Source: Thermocaproicibacter sp036260805
GTDB lineage: Bacteria > Bacillota > Clostridia > Oscillospirales > Acutalibacteraceae
Length of the DNA stretch: 64,000 bases
Reading direction: 5' to 3'
Assembly: GCA_036260805.1 (NCBI GenBank)
Contig: DATALZ010000055.1
Coordinates: 1-64,000 of the forward strand
Positions 1 through 6,270 of this stretch are shown here, in pieces. The position numbers and the translations under genes were made by a program. The notes beneath the pieces were generated by a model. That model was given only the letters and a program-made list of their open reading frames with translations. It was not told the DNA's origin and did no database searches. Within the stretch, counting starts at the first letter, position 1. Each line of letters begins with the position of its first letter.

Positions 1-70
1 AGATCAACCCCATTTTTTTACCGGTTGTCAGCGAACTTAGTAAATAATTCAGAAAAAGGAGTCGTTCAAC

Positions 71-256
71 TTGGCAAAGAAAGAATCGTTTACGAATTAT
101 AAAAACATGGTTCAGGCGGTAAATAACTTCAGTGATGAAAAAATTGTACGATATATTCTGAATTCAATCGGTGCAGCATACATCGGCAAACTAATAACTC
201 CTAACCAGATGCATATGCTCTTTCAAGATATTAAGACAAAACGAAACGCGCTGTAA
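71..256 (+). CDS. Small helical protein of unknown function (paralogue A)
   Basis: A 61-residue ORF begins at a TTG codon preceded by an AAAAAGGAG ribosome binding site at about 55-63. No signal peptide or membrane segment is visible; the protein is mixed-charge and probably helical. Residues 23-55 (from DEKIVRYILNS to MLFQDI) resemble residues 15-47 of the minus-strand gene at 4216-4389, sharing the spaced residues I, N, AY, IT, Q and MLF, so the two are probably paralogues. It converges with the zinc-ribbon gene, and the two stop codons abut with no space. I do not recognise the family, and function is unknown. Confidence 0.6.
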   Translation: MAKKESFTNYKNMVQAVNNFSDEKIVRYILNSIGAAYIGKLITPNQMHMLFQDIKTKRNAL

Positions 257-436
257 TTACGGATGCTGTGCGTCGTAGGAATCCGGTTTTCTCCGCTCGT
301 TCAGCAACTCAGCCCCCTTGGGGGTATACGGTCTTCCGCACATGGGGCAGAAATTGAAAACTTCGAGTTTTCCCTGCGCCATAAAGCAGGACCCCTGAAA
401 ATTCTCACAGTACACACAGGGAGTTCTTTCTTCCAT
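257..436 (-). CDS. Small zinc-ribbon-like protein (59 aa)
   Basis: ATG start with an AAAGGG-type ribosome binding site about nine bases upstream. The 59-residue product has a CVYC pair near residues 7-10, a single Cys at 17 and a CPMCGRPYT knuckle near residues 30-38. This is the usual layout of a small zinc ribbon, so it probably binds one zinc ion; the C-terminus is charged. Similar tiny proteins occur in Clostridia and phages without an assigned role. Its stop codon abuts the stop of the convergent gene at 71-256. The metal-site call rests on the four cysteines only. Confidence 0.6.
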   Translation of the reverse strand: MEERTPCVYCENFQGSCFMAQGKLEVFNFCPMCGRPYTPKGAELLNERRKPDSYDAQHP

Positions 437-597
437 ACAGATTTTCCCTTTCTAATCGAGTTTTAATTCAGAATAACGTCTGACGTGAAAATTAACCTAT
501 AATGCGTTTTACGTTAAAAAATGAAACGCTCTATCATTTACTGCTGATAACTAATTTCTATATCTTCCCTCAGAAAATGCATTTGATACCCCACCAG

Positions 598-632
598 AAA
601 AAGCCGCAGGAAGTAATCTCCTGCGGCTTTTC
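598..632 (-). terminator. Rho-independent terminator
   Basis: An AAAAGCCGCAGG stem with a seven-base loop pairs with CCTGCGGCTTTT. It is flanked by A and T runs and could work in both directions; it lies just downstream of the minus-strand gene at 653-925. Confidence 0.8.
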
Positions 633-652
633 CCTTTTTCTATTTAGTTGTG

Positions 653-925
653 TCAGGCCACTCCGTGTTTCACACGGTCGCGTTCTTCGGCCCGCTTTGC
701 ATCGTTCCAGCGATCCATTGTGCCAACGAGATAGCCCGTAATCCTGCGGATCCGTTCGAAGGGAACCGGTTCGAATTCATAATTAAGGTTCACATATTCG
801 CCGTCCACTTCAATTTTCAGAAATTTCAAAGGTCGGTTTGGATATTCTTTCGCTATGTGGTTCACATAGCTGTCAATCTCCTGCTGGCTTAAAGTTCCGC
901 CAATTACTGTTATATTTCTGCTCAT
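653..925 (-). CDS. Orphan protein resembling the C-terminus of anaerobic ribonucleotide reductase NrdD
   Basis: The ATG at 925 is preferred because AAAGGATG sits just upstream; a further ATG nine bases earlier overlaps that site. The 90-residue product ends in RRITGYLVGTMDRWNDAKRA followed by EERDRVKHG. This resembles the end of class III ribonucleotide reductase (NrdD), where CGY and a KKAEEKERVKH-like stretch form a zinc site. The cysteines are absent here, so it cannot form that site and is not a reductase by itself. Short stand-alone proteins of this kind are often annotated as anaerobic ribonucleoside-triphosphate reductase in Clostridia. Whether it regulates or scaffolds anything is unknown. 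Confidence 0.7.
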   Translation of the reverse strand: MSRNITVIGGTLSQQEIDSYVNHIAKEYPNRPLKFLKIEVDGEYVNLNYEFEPVPFERIRRITGYLVGTMDRWNDAKRAEERDRVKHGVA

Positions 926-1037
926 ATAAAACATCCTTTCATTCCAAGAATACTTTAGTTGTACAACATATTGTATTGAATGTCAATATATATCATATAT
1001 ATTGACACTATTTATTTCAAAATCCCGCCGAGGGCAT

Positions 1038-1067
1038 AAAAAGGGAGCATACCGTTTTGTATGCTCC
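1038..1067 (-). terminator. Terminator of the SodC-like gene
   Basis: GGAGCATAC and GTATGCTCC pair around a six-base loop, followed on the minus strand by TTTTT. It lies directly downstream of the gene at 1100-1606. Confidence 0.8.
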
Positions 1068-1099
1068 TGCCGGGTAATGCTGTTGTTCTTGAAAGCTTA

Positions 1100-1606
1100 T
1101 CAAACCATACCTTGCGCGGATTCAATTTTGCCGCATGCAATTTTGTCGCCTGAGTTTCCGGAAGGCTGCGACCTGAAATCATCAGGTTTCGAATGGACGA
1201 TTACCGTACGGCCTATGATGTCGTTTACAGAGAATCGATCCGTAAAAAAGACCATAAACGCATAGCCATGGTTACCAAAAAGTGGCGGCAGATCGCCTGC
1301 ATGCGCAGGATGAGGACAGTTTTTCGGATTGAAATGCGGGCCTGAATTTGCGAAAGGGTCTTGAGCGTTTCCGGTACACGATCTTCCTTCGTGGATATGG
1401 AACCCAAAAATATCTTCGGCGCATGCATTCGCTCCCTGGGGAAGACCCTGCACCTGTACGACCAGCAAAACGCCGCCGGCTGCCTGATAAAAAAGTACCA
1501 TTCCATTTATGTTCGGATAGCTCGGGCTGCCCTTGAGTATGGCTTGTGCGCCTGCCGGCCCTTTTAGTAGTTTTTCCAGCTCGTCATATCGCGGATCTAA
1601 ATACAA
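1100..1606 (-). CDS. Cu/Zn superoxide dismutase-like protein, cytoplasmic form
   Basis: The fold and ligands of Cu/Zn superoxide dismutase are visible in order: GFHIHEGRSCTG (two Cu histidines and the first disulfide Cys), HFNP, CPHPAHAGDLPPL (bridging and zinc His plus zinc Asp), and VIVHSKPDDF (last Cu His), then a C-terminal Cys. The enzyme would convert superoxide to peroxide and oxygen. The start is taken as TTG at 1606, eight bases after GGAGG; the GTG at 1615 overlaps that site. No signal peptide precedes the domain, whereas most bacterial SodC are exported. Short SodC-like proteins without export signals occur in Firmicutes and some lack full activity, but all ligands appear present here. 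It is a single-gene unit with its own terminator. Confidence 0.85.
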   Translation of the reverse strand: MYLDPRYDELEKLLKGPAGAQAILKGSPSYPNINGMVLFYQAAGGVLLVVQVQGLPQGANACAEDIFGFHIHEGRSCTGNAQDPFANSGPHFNPKNCPHPAHAGDLPPLFGNHGYAFMVFFTDRFSVNDIIGRTVIVHSKPDDFRSQPSGNSGDKIACGKIESAQGMV

Positions 1607-1861
1607 AGTAATCACCTCCGTAATATTTTATGCCGGAATATTGCGGGACGTTAATAATAATCACCACCGAAAAATCCGTGATACGTCCACTTCTCCAGAG
1701 GCTTACAGGCCGGTCTATTCGGTTAGAATAATCTTTAAAACATGCGTCATCATGCCCACAGGTAAAATTTTATTACGAAACATATTTCGGCTTATTTCTC
1801 AATTGGGAATATAATAAAATAGAGACAGCCCTAAGGGCAAGTCAGAAGAGGTGATGGTTCA

Positions 1862-1912
1862 ATGACCAAGCTTTTGATTTTGCCCCTGCACCATACCCTG
1901 AGCCTGGGATGA
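1862..1912 (+). CDS. Leader-like micro-ORF (16 aa), Leu/His-rich
   Basis: An ATG eight bases after AGGTG opens a 16-codon ORF encoding a Leu- and His-rich peptide (MTKLLILPLHHTLSLG). Its TGA overlaps the ATG of the next ORF in the ATGA arrangement typical of translational coupling. Composition recalls amino-acid-responsive leader peptides, but no biosynthetic gene follows. It could also be a tiny membrane-active peptide. Coding status is unproven. Confidence 0.3.
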   Translation: MTKLLILPLHHTLSLG

Positions 1913-2037
1913 CAACCAGGTTCTTAGTTGCACTTGCGACGGGGCAAAAAAAACACGCGGAACACCAACCGCCAAAGAAGTGCAGACCGCCAAAGAAACG
2001 TGATCGCTACATTACGTCGCTCGTCATGGAACTCTAA
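1909..2037 (+). CDS. Basic micro-ORF (42 aa) with repeated PPKK motif
   Basis: This ORF overlaps the stop of the previous one (ATGA) and encodes 42 residues, strongly basic in the middle, with HQPPKKCRPPKKRDR. The two PPKK units match a direct 11-base DNA repeat, CCGCCAAAGAA, spaced seven bases apart. It lies wholly within the structured transcript, so the repeat may instead serve RNA structure. No family is recognised. Confidence 0.3.
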   Translation: MTTRFLVALATGQKKHAEHQPPKKCRPPKKRDRYITSLVMEL

Positions 2038-2091
2038 ACAGATGTACAGCGATACATATTAAAAATGGGCCGGCGTGCAGCGGTCTATGGC

Positions 2092-2147
2092 AAACAAATC
2101 GGTGACAATCGGCTGATGGTAGCGCATTGGCCGATTTGTTTTTATTT
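2092..2147 (+). terminator. Terminator of the structured transcript
   Basis: AAACAAATCGG pairs with CCGATTTGTTT across a 28-base apical region and is followed by a T-rich tail. This sets the 3' end of the candidate RNA. Confidence 0.75.
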
Positions 2148-2176
2148 ACGTCCTCCCCACGGTAATTGCATATAAC

Positions 2177-2204
2177 AAAAGGCACTCACTGTTAGGTGAG
2201 TGCC
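2177..2204 (-). terminator. Terminator of the Cys-rich peptide gene
   Basis: GGCACTCAC and GTGAGTGCC pair around a six-base loop. On the minus strand the stem is followed by TTTTGTTAT. It lies ten bases after the stop of the gene at 2214-2321. Confidence 0.7.
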
Positions 2205-2213
2205 TATATTCAT

Positions 2214-2321
2214 TCAGCCCCAAAAACGGCGGCATCCGCCGCAGCAGCCACCTCTGCAAGATCTGCATCCTTGACTGCATCCCCAGGAGCGACACCATCT
2301 GCAGGTATTCCAGTAACGCAT
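2214..2321 (-). CDS. Cysteine- and arginine-rich mini-protein (35 aa)
   Basis: ATG start with a near-perfect AAAGGAGGG ribosome binding site seven bases upstream, and a terminator immediately downstream. The 35-residue product has eight cysteines in CxxC, CxxxC and CC spacings (CRWC, CRSC, CCGGC), seven arginines and four tryptophan residues. There is no lysine and no hydrophobic segment. This layout could bind a soft metal like a metallothionein, form disulfides in a spore layer, or be a modified-peptide precursor. It is not the SCIFF six-cysteine peptide. The minus-strand upstream region has TTGACA near 2380 and a CATAGTATA stretch near 2353. No family is recognised. Confidence 0.6.
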   Translation of the reverse strand: MRYWNTCRWCRSWGCSQGCRSCRGGCCGGCRRFWG

Positions 2322-2554
2322 TGAAAACCCTCCTTTACGAATTTCGTTAATATACTATGCTCCGAACAGATTGCTTGTCAAAATTAAGATCAGGCATTAA
2401 CCCGAAAGATTTTTCATAAAATTTGGGTATAGTAACTGTAGATTTGAGCGAATTAATCCCAGATTTTTACATGCAGATTATTCTCTTTTCATACAAGGCT
2501 GCAGGCAGTTAACAACCGGTTCTTACGGATAAGATGAGGAAGATTGGAGGCATT

Positions 2555-2812
2555 ATGGCTGAATTATCAGAAGTATTCCCATGTGGTGTAGGAGACACCG
2601 TATTCTCTTTCGAATGGGACACAAAAGGCTCCAAATATGTGATCATCGAACAGAAGTGCATTGGCTTTAATGTTCGCGCAAACGAAGGATACGATATTCT
2701 GCTGAAGGGAGAAAAGTTCGAATATTTTCGAAAAAGCGTTCAATATAAGGTAAACTGGTTTACATCGCTCGAAGAAGCGAAAACAAAACTGGAATCGCTT
2801 AACAGGCATTAA
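2555..2812 (+). CDS. Hypothetical protein with a small beta-rich domain (85 aa)
   Basis: The ATG at 2555 follows AGATTGGAGG at five bases; an upstream in-frame ATG at 2534 lacks such a site. The protein opens with a VFPCGVGDTVFSFEWD stretch, recalling small SH3-like or phage-borne clostridial proteins that begin with a GDTV strand, and ends in a charged helix (SLEEAKTKLESL). It is a single gene between the Cys-rich peptide (divergent) and the cupin. Function unknown. Confidence 0.65.
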   Translation: MAELSEVFPCGVGDTVFSFEWDTKGSKYVIIEQKCIGFNVRANEGYDILLKGEKFEYFRKSVQYKVNWFTSLEEAKTKLESLNRH

Positions 2813-2988
2813 TCATACGCAGCCATGCAACTGGCTGCAATGAATCTTTCAATTGTTTCAACAGGTTTTTCGACATATTGTAGTTTGTTAAACTTGTAAT
2901 GTCAATATATAGAGTCTATAATTCTGCGGCACTTTTCTGGTTCCTTTTTCATATTATGCAATATCGCACAGAAAAGGAGCAGAAAGAT

Positions 2989-3405
2989 ATGCCTGATGAA
3001 GAATTAAAAGATTACGGTCCGCAGCCAATTGTTATTAACATTGAGCAGGCTACAAAGCAAAACAATACATTTCGTACTGCTTTATGGACGGGAAAACACA
3101 TGCAGCTTACTTTGATGAGCATAAAAGTGGGAGAAGACATCGGCGTAGAAATGCATCCGGATGTTGACCAGTTTATCCGAATTGAACAGGGACAGGGACT
3201 TGCCAGAATGGGAAACCGCAAGGATGACTTAAGCTTTCAGACAAGAGTCGACCCAAGCAGCGCCGTTATTGTCCCTGCCGGAACATGGCATAACGTCGTC
3301 AACACAGGGAACATACCGCTGAAAGTATATTCCATTTATGCGCCACCCAAGCACCCTCATGGAACCGTTCATAAAACAAAAGCCGACGCCGCTGCAGAAA
3401 GATAA
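2989..3405 (+). CDS. Single-domain cupin protein (138 aa)
   Basis: The ATG at 2989 is chosen because AAAAGGAG lies ten bases upstream; the longer ORF start has no good site. The product is one small cupin barrel. Motif 1 reads GVEMHPDVDQFIRIEQGQG (metal ligands His, Asp/Gln and a Glu) and motif 2 reads PAGTWHNVVNTG with the second His. Such proteins bind a divalent metal and act as isomerases, dioxygenases or sugar/ligand-binding proteins; the substrate cannot be told. A C-terminal tail with HPHGTVHKTKADA is typical of the clostridial members of this group. Likely cytoplasmic. Confidence 0.85.
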   Translation: MPDEELKDYGPQPIVINIEQATKQNNTFRTALWTGKHMQLTLMSIKVGEDIGVEMHPDVDQFIRIEQGQGLARMGNRKDDLSFQTRVDPSSAVIVPAGTWHNVVNTGNIPLKVYSIYAPPKHPHGTVHKTKADAAAER

Positions 3406-3428
3406 ATATAGCCGGAATGGTATTCCAT

Positions 3429-3474
3429 AAAAAAAAGGCCGTATCGGATTACTTCCGATGCAGCCTGTTTTTTA
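3429..3474. terminator. Bidirectional terminator between convergent genes
   Basis: A long imperfect stem (GGCCGTATCGGA/TTCCGATGCAGCC) is flanked by an A run on the left and a T run on the right. It serves the cupin gene on the plus strand and overlaps the last codons of the small membrane protein on the minus strand. Confidence 0.75.
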
Positions 3475-3583
3475 TGCTCTTAATTATTTTGCATTTACCC
3501 TTGCCGCGAATTTTTTCCGGTTCAAAAAATATAATAACGCAGCCCATCAAAATGCCGAGCAGCATTGGTGCTATAAATTTCAT
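3449..3583 (-). CDS. Small single-pass membrane protein (44 aa)
   Basis: The ATG at 3583 is preceded by AAAAGGAGCTGATAAA, an excellent ribosome binding site, so the longer open frame upstream is rejected. The peptide is one hydrophobic helix (about residues 3-20, MKFIAPMLLGILMGCVIIFF) followed by a basic tail rich in Lys and Arg, predicting N-out/C-in insertion. Its last codons fall inside the convergent terminator. Function unknown; candidates are a small regulatory membrane peptide or toxin-like peptide. Confidence 0.55.
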   Translation of the reverse strand: MKFIAPMLLGILMGCVIIFFEPEKIRGKGKCKIIKSIKNRLHRK

Positions 3584-3834
3584 TTTATCAGCTCCTTTTC
3601 CCAGAAAATATTGTGTCCATTGCGCAGAGTTAAATTCTCGGATTTTCTGCCTCTCGCCGCGATATAAATTCGCTGGTTTCGAATTTTCCGATTGTGGCTG
3701 CTTGGCCAAAAAGACCTGCCGATGTCCGGAATATCTTTCTTGGCCATATCATAAATTATTTGTGACAGACAGAAGTATACTCCGTAACGCGTAAAAAGGC
3801 AATAACAAAACCTGCGATGAAGGAGTGGATAGGT

Positions 3835-4209
3835 ATGAAAGCAAAACTTACATCAAGAAAATTCTGGTTGGCTCTCGCAGCTTTTATTGTGGGAGTTCTT
3901 GCTTTGTTCGGTGTTAATTCGGATCTTACTCAGCAGATCAGCGGAGTAATCATATCTTTGGGCGCCGTAATTGCTTACATTGTAGGCGAGGGGCTTGTCG
4001 ACACGGCGGCAGTTGGGCAAACCATATCCGCACCCAATCAACCCGAAAATAAGACAAATCTTGCCTGTAAGAGCGGAGACTCCGGCCGGTTAATCTGTGA
4101 TAATCTGTCTCTGGATGAGATCGACCGTGCGATTGCCGCTTTGCAGACCGTTCGTAAAATCAAAGCAACCGAATGTACCTCCCCAGAATCAATTAAACGG
4201 CAGGAATAG
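3835..4209 (+). CDS. Holin-like small membrane protein (124 aa)
   Basis: ATG at 3835 follows AAGGAG. The N-terminus (KLTSRKFWLALAAFIVGVLA) and a second hydrophobic segment ending in AVIAYIVGEGLVDTA form two closely spaced membrane helices. This matches small phage-type proteins of Gram-positive bacteria often annotated as holin or phage protein. The C-terminal half is soluble, with a predicted helix (SLDEIDRAIAALQTVRKI). No endolysin, capsid or integrase gene is near, so this is an orphan. Holin activity is inference from layout only. Confidence 0.55.
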   Translation: MKAKLTSRKFWLALAAFIVGVLALFGVNSDLTQQISGVIISLGAVIAYIVGEGLVDTAAVGQTISAPNQPENKTNLACKSGDSGRLICDNLSLDEIDRAIAALQTVRKIKATECTSPESIKRQE

Positions 4210-4215
4210 GCAACT

Positions 4216-4389
4216 TTACTCCGCAGCTCTTATTTGGGGAATTTTAATAATTGCATCAAACAGCATATCCAGCTGATACCCTGTTATTTTATTTTGAAGA
4301 TAAGCAATACAAGTATAATTCATCAGGAATTTTTCAATTTGCTCGGGGTCCTTTTCTCCCTTATTAATAATTACGATTTCCTTGCTCAA
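4216..4389 (-). CDS. Small helical protein of unknown function (paralogue B)
   Basis: A TTG start, six bases after an AGGTGGAA-type site, opens a 57-residue ORF. From about residue 15 (PEQIEKFLMN onward to MLFDAI) it matches the gene at 71-256 in spacing and in residues I, N, AY, IT, Q and MLF, so the two belong to one small family. It converges with the holin-like gene, whose stop is only six bases away. It has no signal or membrane segment. Function unknown. Confidence 0.6.
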   Translation of the reverse strand: MSKEIVIINKGEKDPEQIEKFLMNYTCIAYLQNKITGYQLDMLFDAIIKIPQIRAAE

Positions 4390-4667
4390 TTTCTTCCACC
4401 TGCTTTCTAAATATATAGCGCTTTACTCATCGTCAGGATAGTTTTAATTCTAAAATCACGTTAGGCGATTTTTAATCAGTCCTAATTAAAATCAAATTGT
4501 TATATATAGTATAATTAGAAAAACCAATTAATCAAGCAAGGGAATAGATTGCCAAAATTCATATAAATTTCATCCAGTTTATTTATCAAACAAATCTCCA
4601 ACATCAGCAAACGATTTTTAATACGAACAGAAGCAATTGGGTATAATAGTCCCCGGGAGGCTTTACG

Positions 4668-4910
4668 ATGGAAATACAAAGAATGAAACTGGAAAATATC
4701 AAGAGCCGCATGATGCACGGAGAGCAGATAAAAAGCACCCGAACGGAAAACGGTGAGTATATTGTTCAAATGACAAACGGGCCTGAAATCACATTTGACG
4801 ATAACTATAAGCCGCAGGTGGATAAAACAATTGAAAAAGCAGACAAAGGTATCCGAGAAAGCACAACAGGAAATGACGTAACTTTAAATGAGCTCGATTC
4901 CATCGACTGA
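4668..4910 (+). CDS. Hypothetical acidic protein (80 aa)
   Basis: ATG preceded by CGGGAGG at seven bases. The 80-residue product is soluble and charged, with a beta-rich centre (STRTENGEYIVQMTNGPEIT) and an acidic C-terminal tail. The stop is followed about 100 bases later by a strong terminator. The family is not recognised. Confidence 0.6.
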   Translation: MEIQRMKLENIKSRMMHGEQIKSTRTENGEYIVQMTNGPEITFDDNYKPQVDKTIEKADKGIRESTTGNDVTLNELDSID

Positions 4911-5010
4911 CTATAGTGTTTTTACTTTTACAGGAAAGAATATTAGCCGTAAAAAAACATTCGGCAATTTTTAATCAAGGTCCTGATTAAAAAATACATT
5001 GTAAAAATAT

Positions 5011-5040
5011 AAAGCGCTGATGAAGAATCAGCGCTTTTTT
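5011..5040 (+). terminator. Rho-independent terminator
   Basis: AAAGCGCTGAT and ATCAGCGCTTT pair around a short loop and are followed by a T run. It ends the transcript of the gene at 4668-4910. Confidence 0.85.
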
Positions 5041-5178
5041 GTCGTCTGCTTTCTCTGCGCCGGACAATGCTGACTCTTTCAAGCGTGTGAGGCGTTTTTC
5101 ATGAAATCACACCTTGGTAATGATTTCATACTATGTAGTAGGAATTTGTCAAATTTTTAAATTTGGAGAGTTCTTACT

Positions 5179-5775
5179 ATGAAATACGGAAAAGATTGCT
5201 TGATTATAAGAAATAAAATAGATTGGGTGACGGATTTTACTAACTGGATGGGAGAGGGACTCAAAGAAGCGTTAGAGCGTAGACACTGGTCTGTCGTAGA
5301 TTTAAGTGGGCCCGAAGCTACACCTTCCAATGTTTTATATTGGCTGAAATCCGGAGATAGAAAGATATCAAGGCTAATCATAGATTTTGATCATGGATAT
5401 CCTGAAAAGCTGGTTGGCCAGCAAGGGAAAGATGAAGCTACAATTATTGATAGGTGTAATGTTGAAAGCCTGACGAGAAATTTAGATGTGTATACTTTTG
5501 CTTGCAGTACAGGAGTTCGGGGCGGAATAGGCGAATATGCAGTAAAGCACGGCTGTCGCTCATGGCTGGGGTATACTGACACGATATATTGGGATCCATT
5601 TATTGCAGAAGAATTCAAAAAATGCGTTTGGTCTTATGCATTGGCGATGGCTGACGGATTACCCGCCAGATGTTGTTATGAGACTTTAGTTGATTCTTAT
5701 AAAAATCTCGTAGATAAATCAATGATTTGCGAATGGAATCTCAGCAAACTCGCTTTTTACAAAAACAACGGATAA
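5179..5775 (+). CDS. Putative caspase-fold (clan CD) cysteine peptidase-like protein
   Basis: ATG with TTTGGAGAG eight bases upstream; 198 residues, no signal peptide. The order of elements fits a minimal clan CD (caspase, gingipain, CHAT) core. A first strand is CLIIRN, a second VVDLSG, a third strand ends in RLIIDFDHG with a candidate catalytic His before Gly at about 74-75. A fourth strand, VYTFACSTG, gives the candidate catalytic Cys near 110, and a following GRGGIG/SWLGYTD stretch fits the next strand. About 80 residues with Trp and Cys follow. It stands alone between two terminators, with no obvious partner or substrate gene. This is a structural reading; the enzyme activity is unproven. 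Confidence 0.5.
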   Translation: MKYGKDCLIIRNKIDWVTDFTNWMGEGLKEALERRHWSVVDLSGPEATPSNVLYWLKSGDRKISRLIIDFDHGYPEKLVGQQGKDEATIIDRCNVESLTRNLDVYTFACSTGVRGGIGEYAVKHGCRSWLGYTDTIYWDPFIAEEFKKCVWSYALAMADGLPARCCYETLVDSYKNLVDKSMICEWNLSKLAFYKNNG

Positions 5776-5856
5776 TTAATTCAAACAGCTTTTCTTAAAA
5801 ACTGGCAATGGAATACGCAGGATAAAAAACTGCGTAAGGGGCAAATTTCAAGCTGG

Positions 5857-5895
5857 AAAAAGGGCATGCCGGTTCAATCCGACACGCCCTTTTTT
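5857..5895. terminator. Bidirectional terminator
   Basis: AAAAAGGGCATGCCGG pairs imperfectly with CCGACACGCCCTTTTTT around TTCAAT. It separates the convergent genes at 5179-5775 and 5914-6099. Confidence 0.75.
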
Positions 5896-5913
5896 CCACT
5901 AATCGTTTGTATA

Positions 5914-6099
5914 TTAAAAGCCGCATTCGAGGATGCGCCTAATACGTCTCAGAAGTCTGCACAATTGCCGATTATTAAGACTGTCAAGGCTCTCCAGAAT
6001 ATCTCTAAATGAGCATTCTCTATCCCTACGCCGATCGCGGTCATTGTCTCTGTCATTTTCTCTGTCATCGTCTCTGTCGTCATCAAAAAAGCAAGACAT
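5914..6099 (-). CDS. Asp/Arg-repeat protein (61 aa)
   Basis: The second in-frame ATG, at 6099, is chosen because AAGGGAG lies upstream and overlaps the first ATG. After MSCFF come about 25 residues of nearly pure Asp, Arg and Asn in DDDR/ENDRDNDRD units, then a helical domain (ILESLDSLNNRQLCRLLRRI) with three Cys in the whole protein. The repeat appears in DNA as repeated TGTC/TCTGTC units. Such zwitterionic tracts are intrinsically disordered. Small coat or matrix-like proteins of spore-formers can look like this, but no family is recognised. Confidence 0.55.
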   Translation of the reverse strand: MSCFFDDDRDDDRENDRDNDRDRRRDRECSFRDILESLDSLNNRQLCRLLRRIRRILECGF

Positions 6100-6270
6100 A
6101 TAAAGTGGTGCTCCCTTCATAGTTTGCTTTATAATATGTTTGCAAAGCGCAGCTTGTCAATGTGAGCGTTAGGAATGCAAACAAGGTAAAAAGGCCGTAC
6201 TGGTGATTCTCAGAAAATTGGTTCTGTTTTCTCATTATGATCATTTTTAAGCATGCATTATTATGTATTG

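Larger units (their letters stand above)
1810..2147 (+). ncRNA. Candidate structured transcript of unknown class, with two overlapping micro-ORFs
   Basis: A TATAAT box at 1810-1815 is followed by a region rich in long-range complementarity and ends at a strong terminator at 2092-2147. Visible pairings include TTTTGCCCC (about 1878-1886) with GGGGCAAAA, an inner hairpin CTGAGCCTGG/CCAGGTTCTTAG, AGACCGC (1984-1990) with GCGGTCT (2080-2086), and ATCGCTACAT with ATGTACAGCGAT inside it. Two coupled micro-ORFs lie in the 5' half. It fits none of tmRNA, RNase P, SRP or 6S RNA hallmarks that I checked. It could be a regulatory RNA, a leader with attenuation, or a small mRNA. No longer gene was found in this stretch. 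Confidence 0.45.

Noticed and set aside
263..466. Plus-strand open frame over the zinc-ribbon gene
   Set aside because: The opposite strand has a good ribosome binding site and conserved Cys spacing; the plus frame has neither.
3835..4209. Reading the first 6 kb as a prophage because of the holin-like gene
   Set aside because: No integrase, terminase, capsid, tail or lysin gene is present, and no attachment repeats were found.
5914..6099. CRISPR-like array from short repeated units
   Set aside because: The repeats are six-base codon repeats coding DR, not 25-40 base repeats with unique spacers; no other array was seen in the window.
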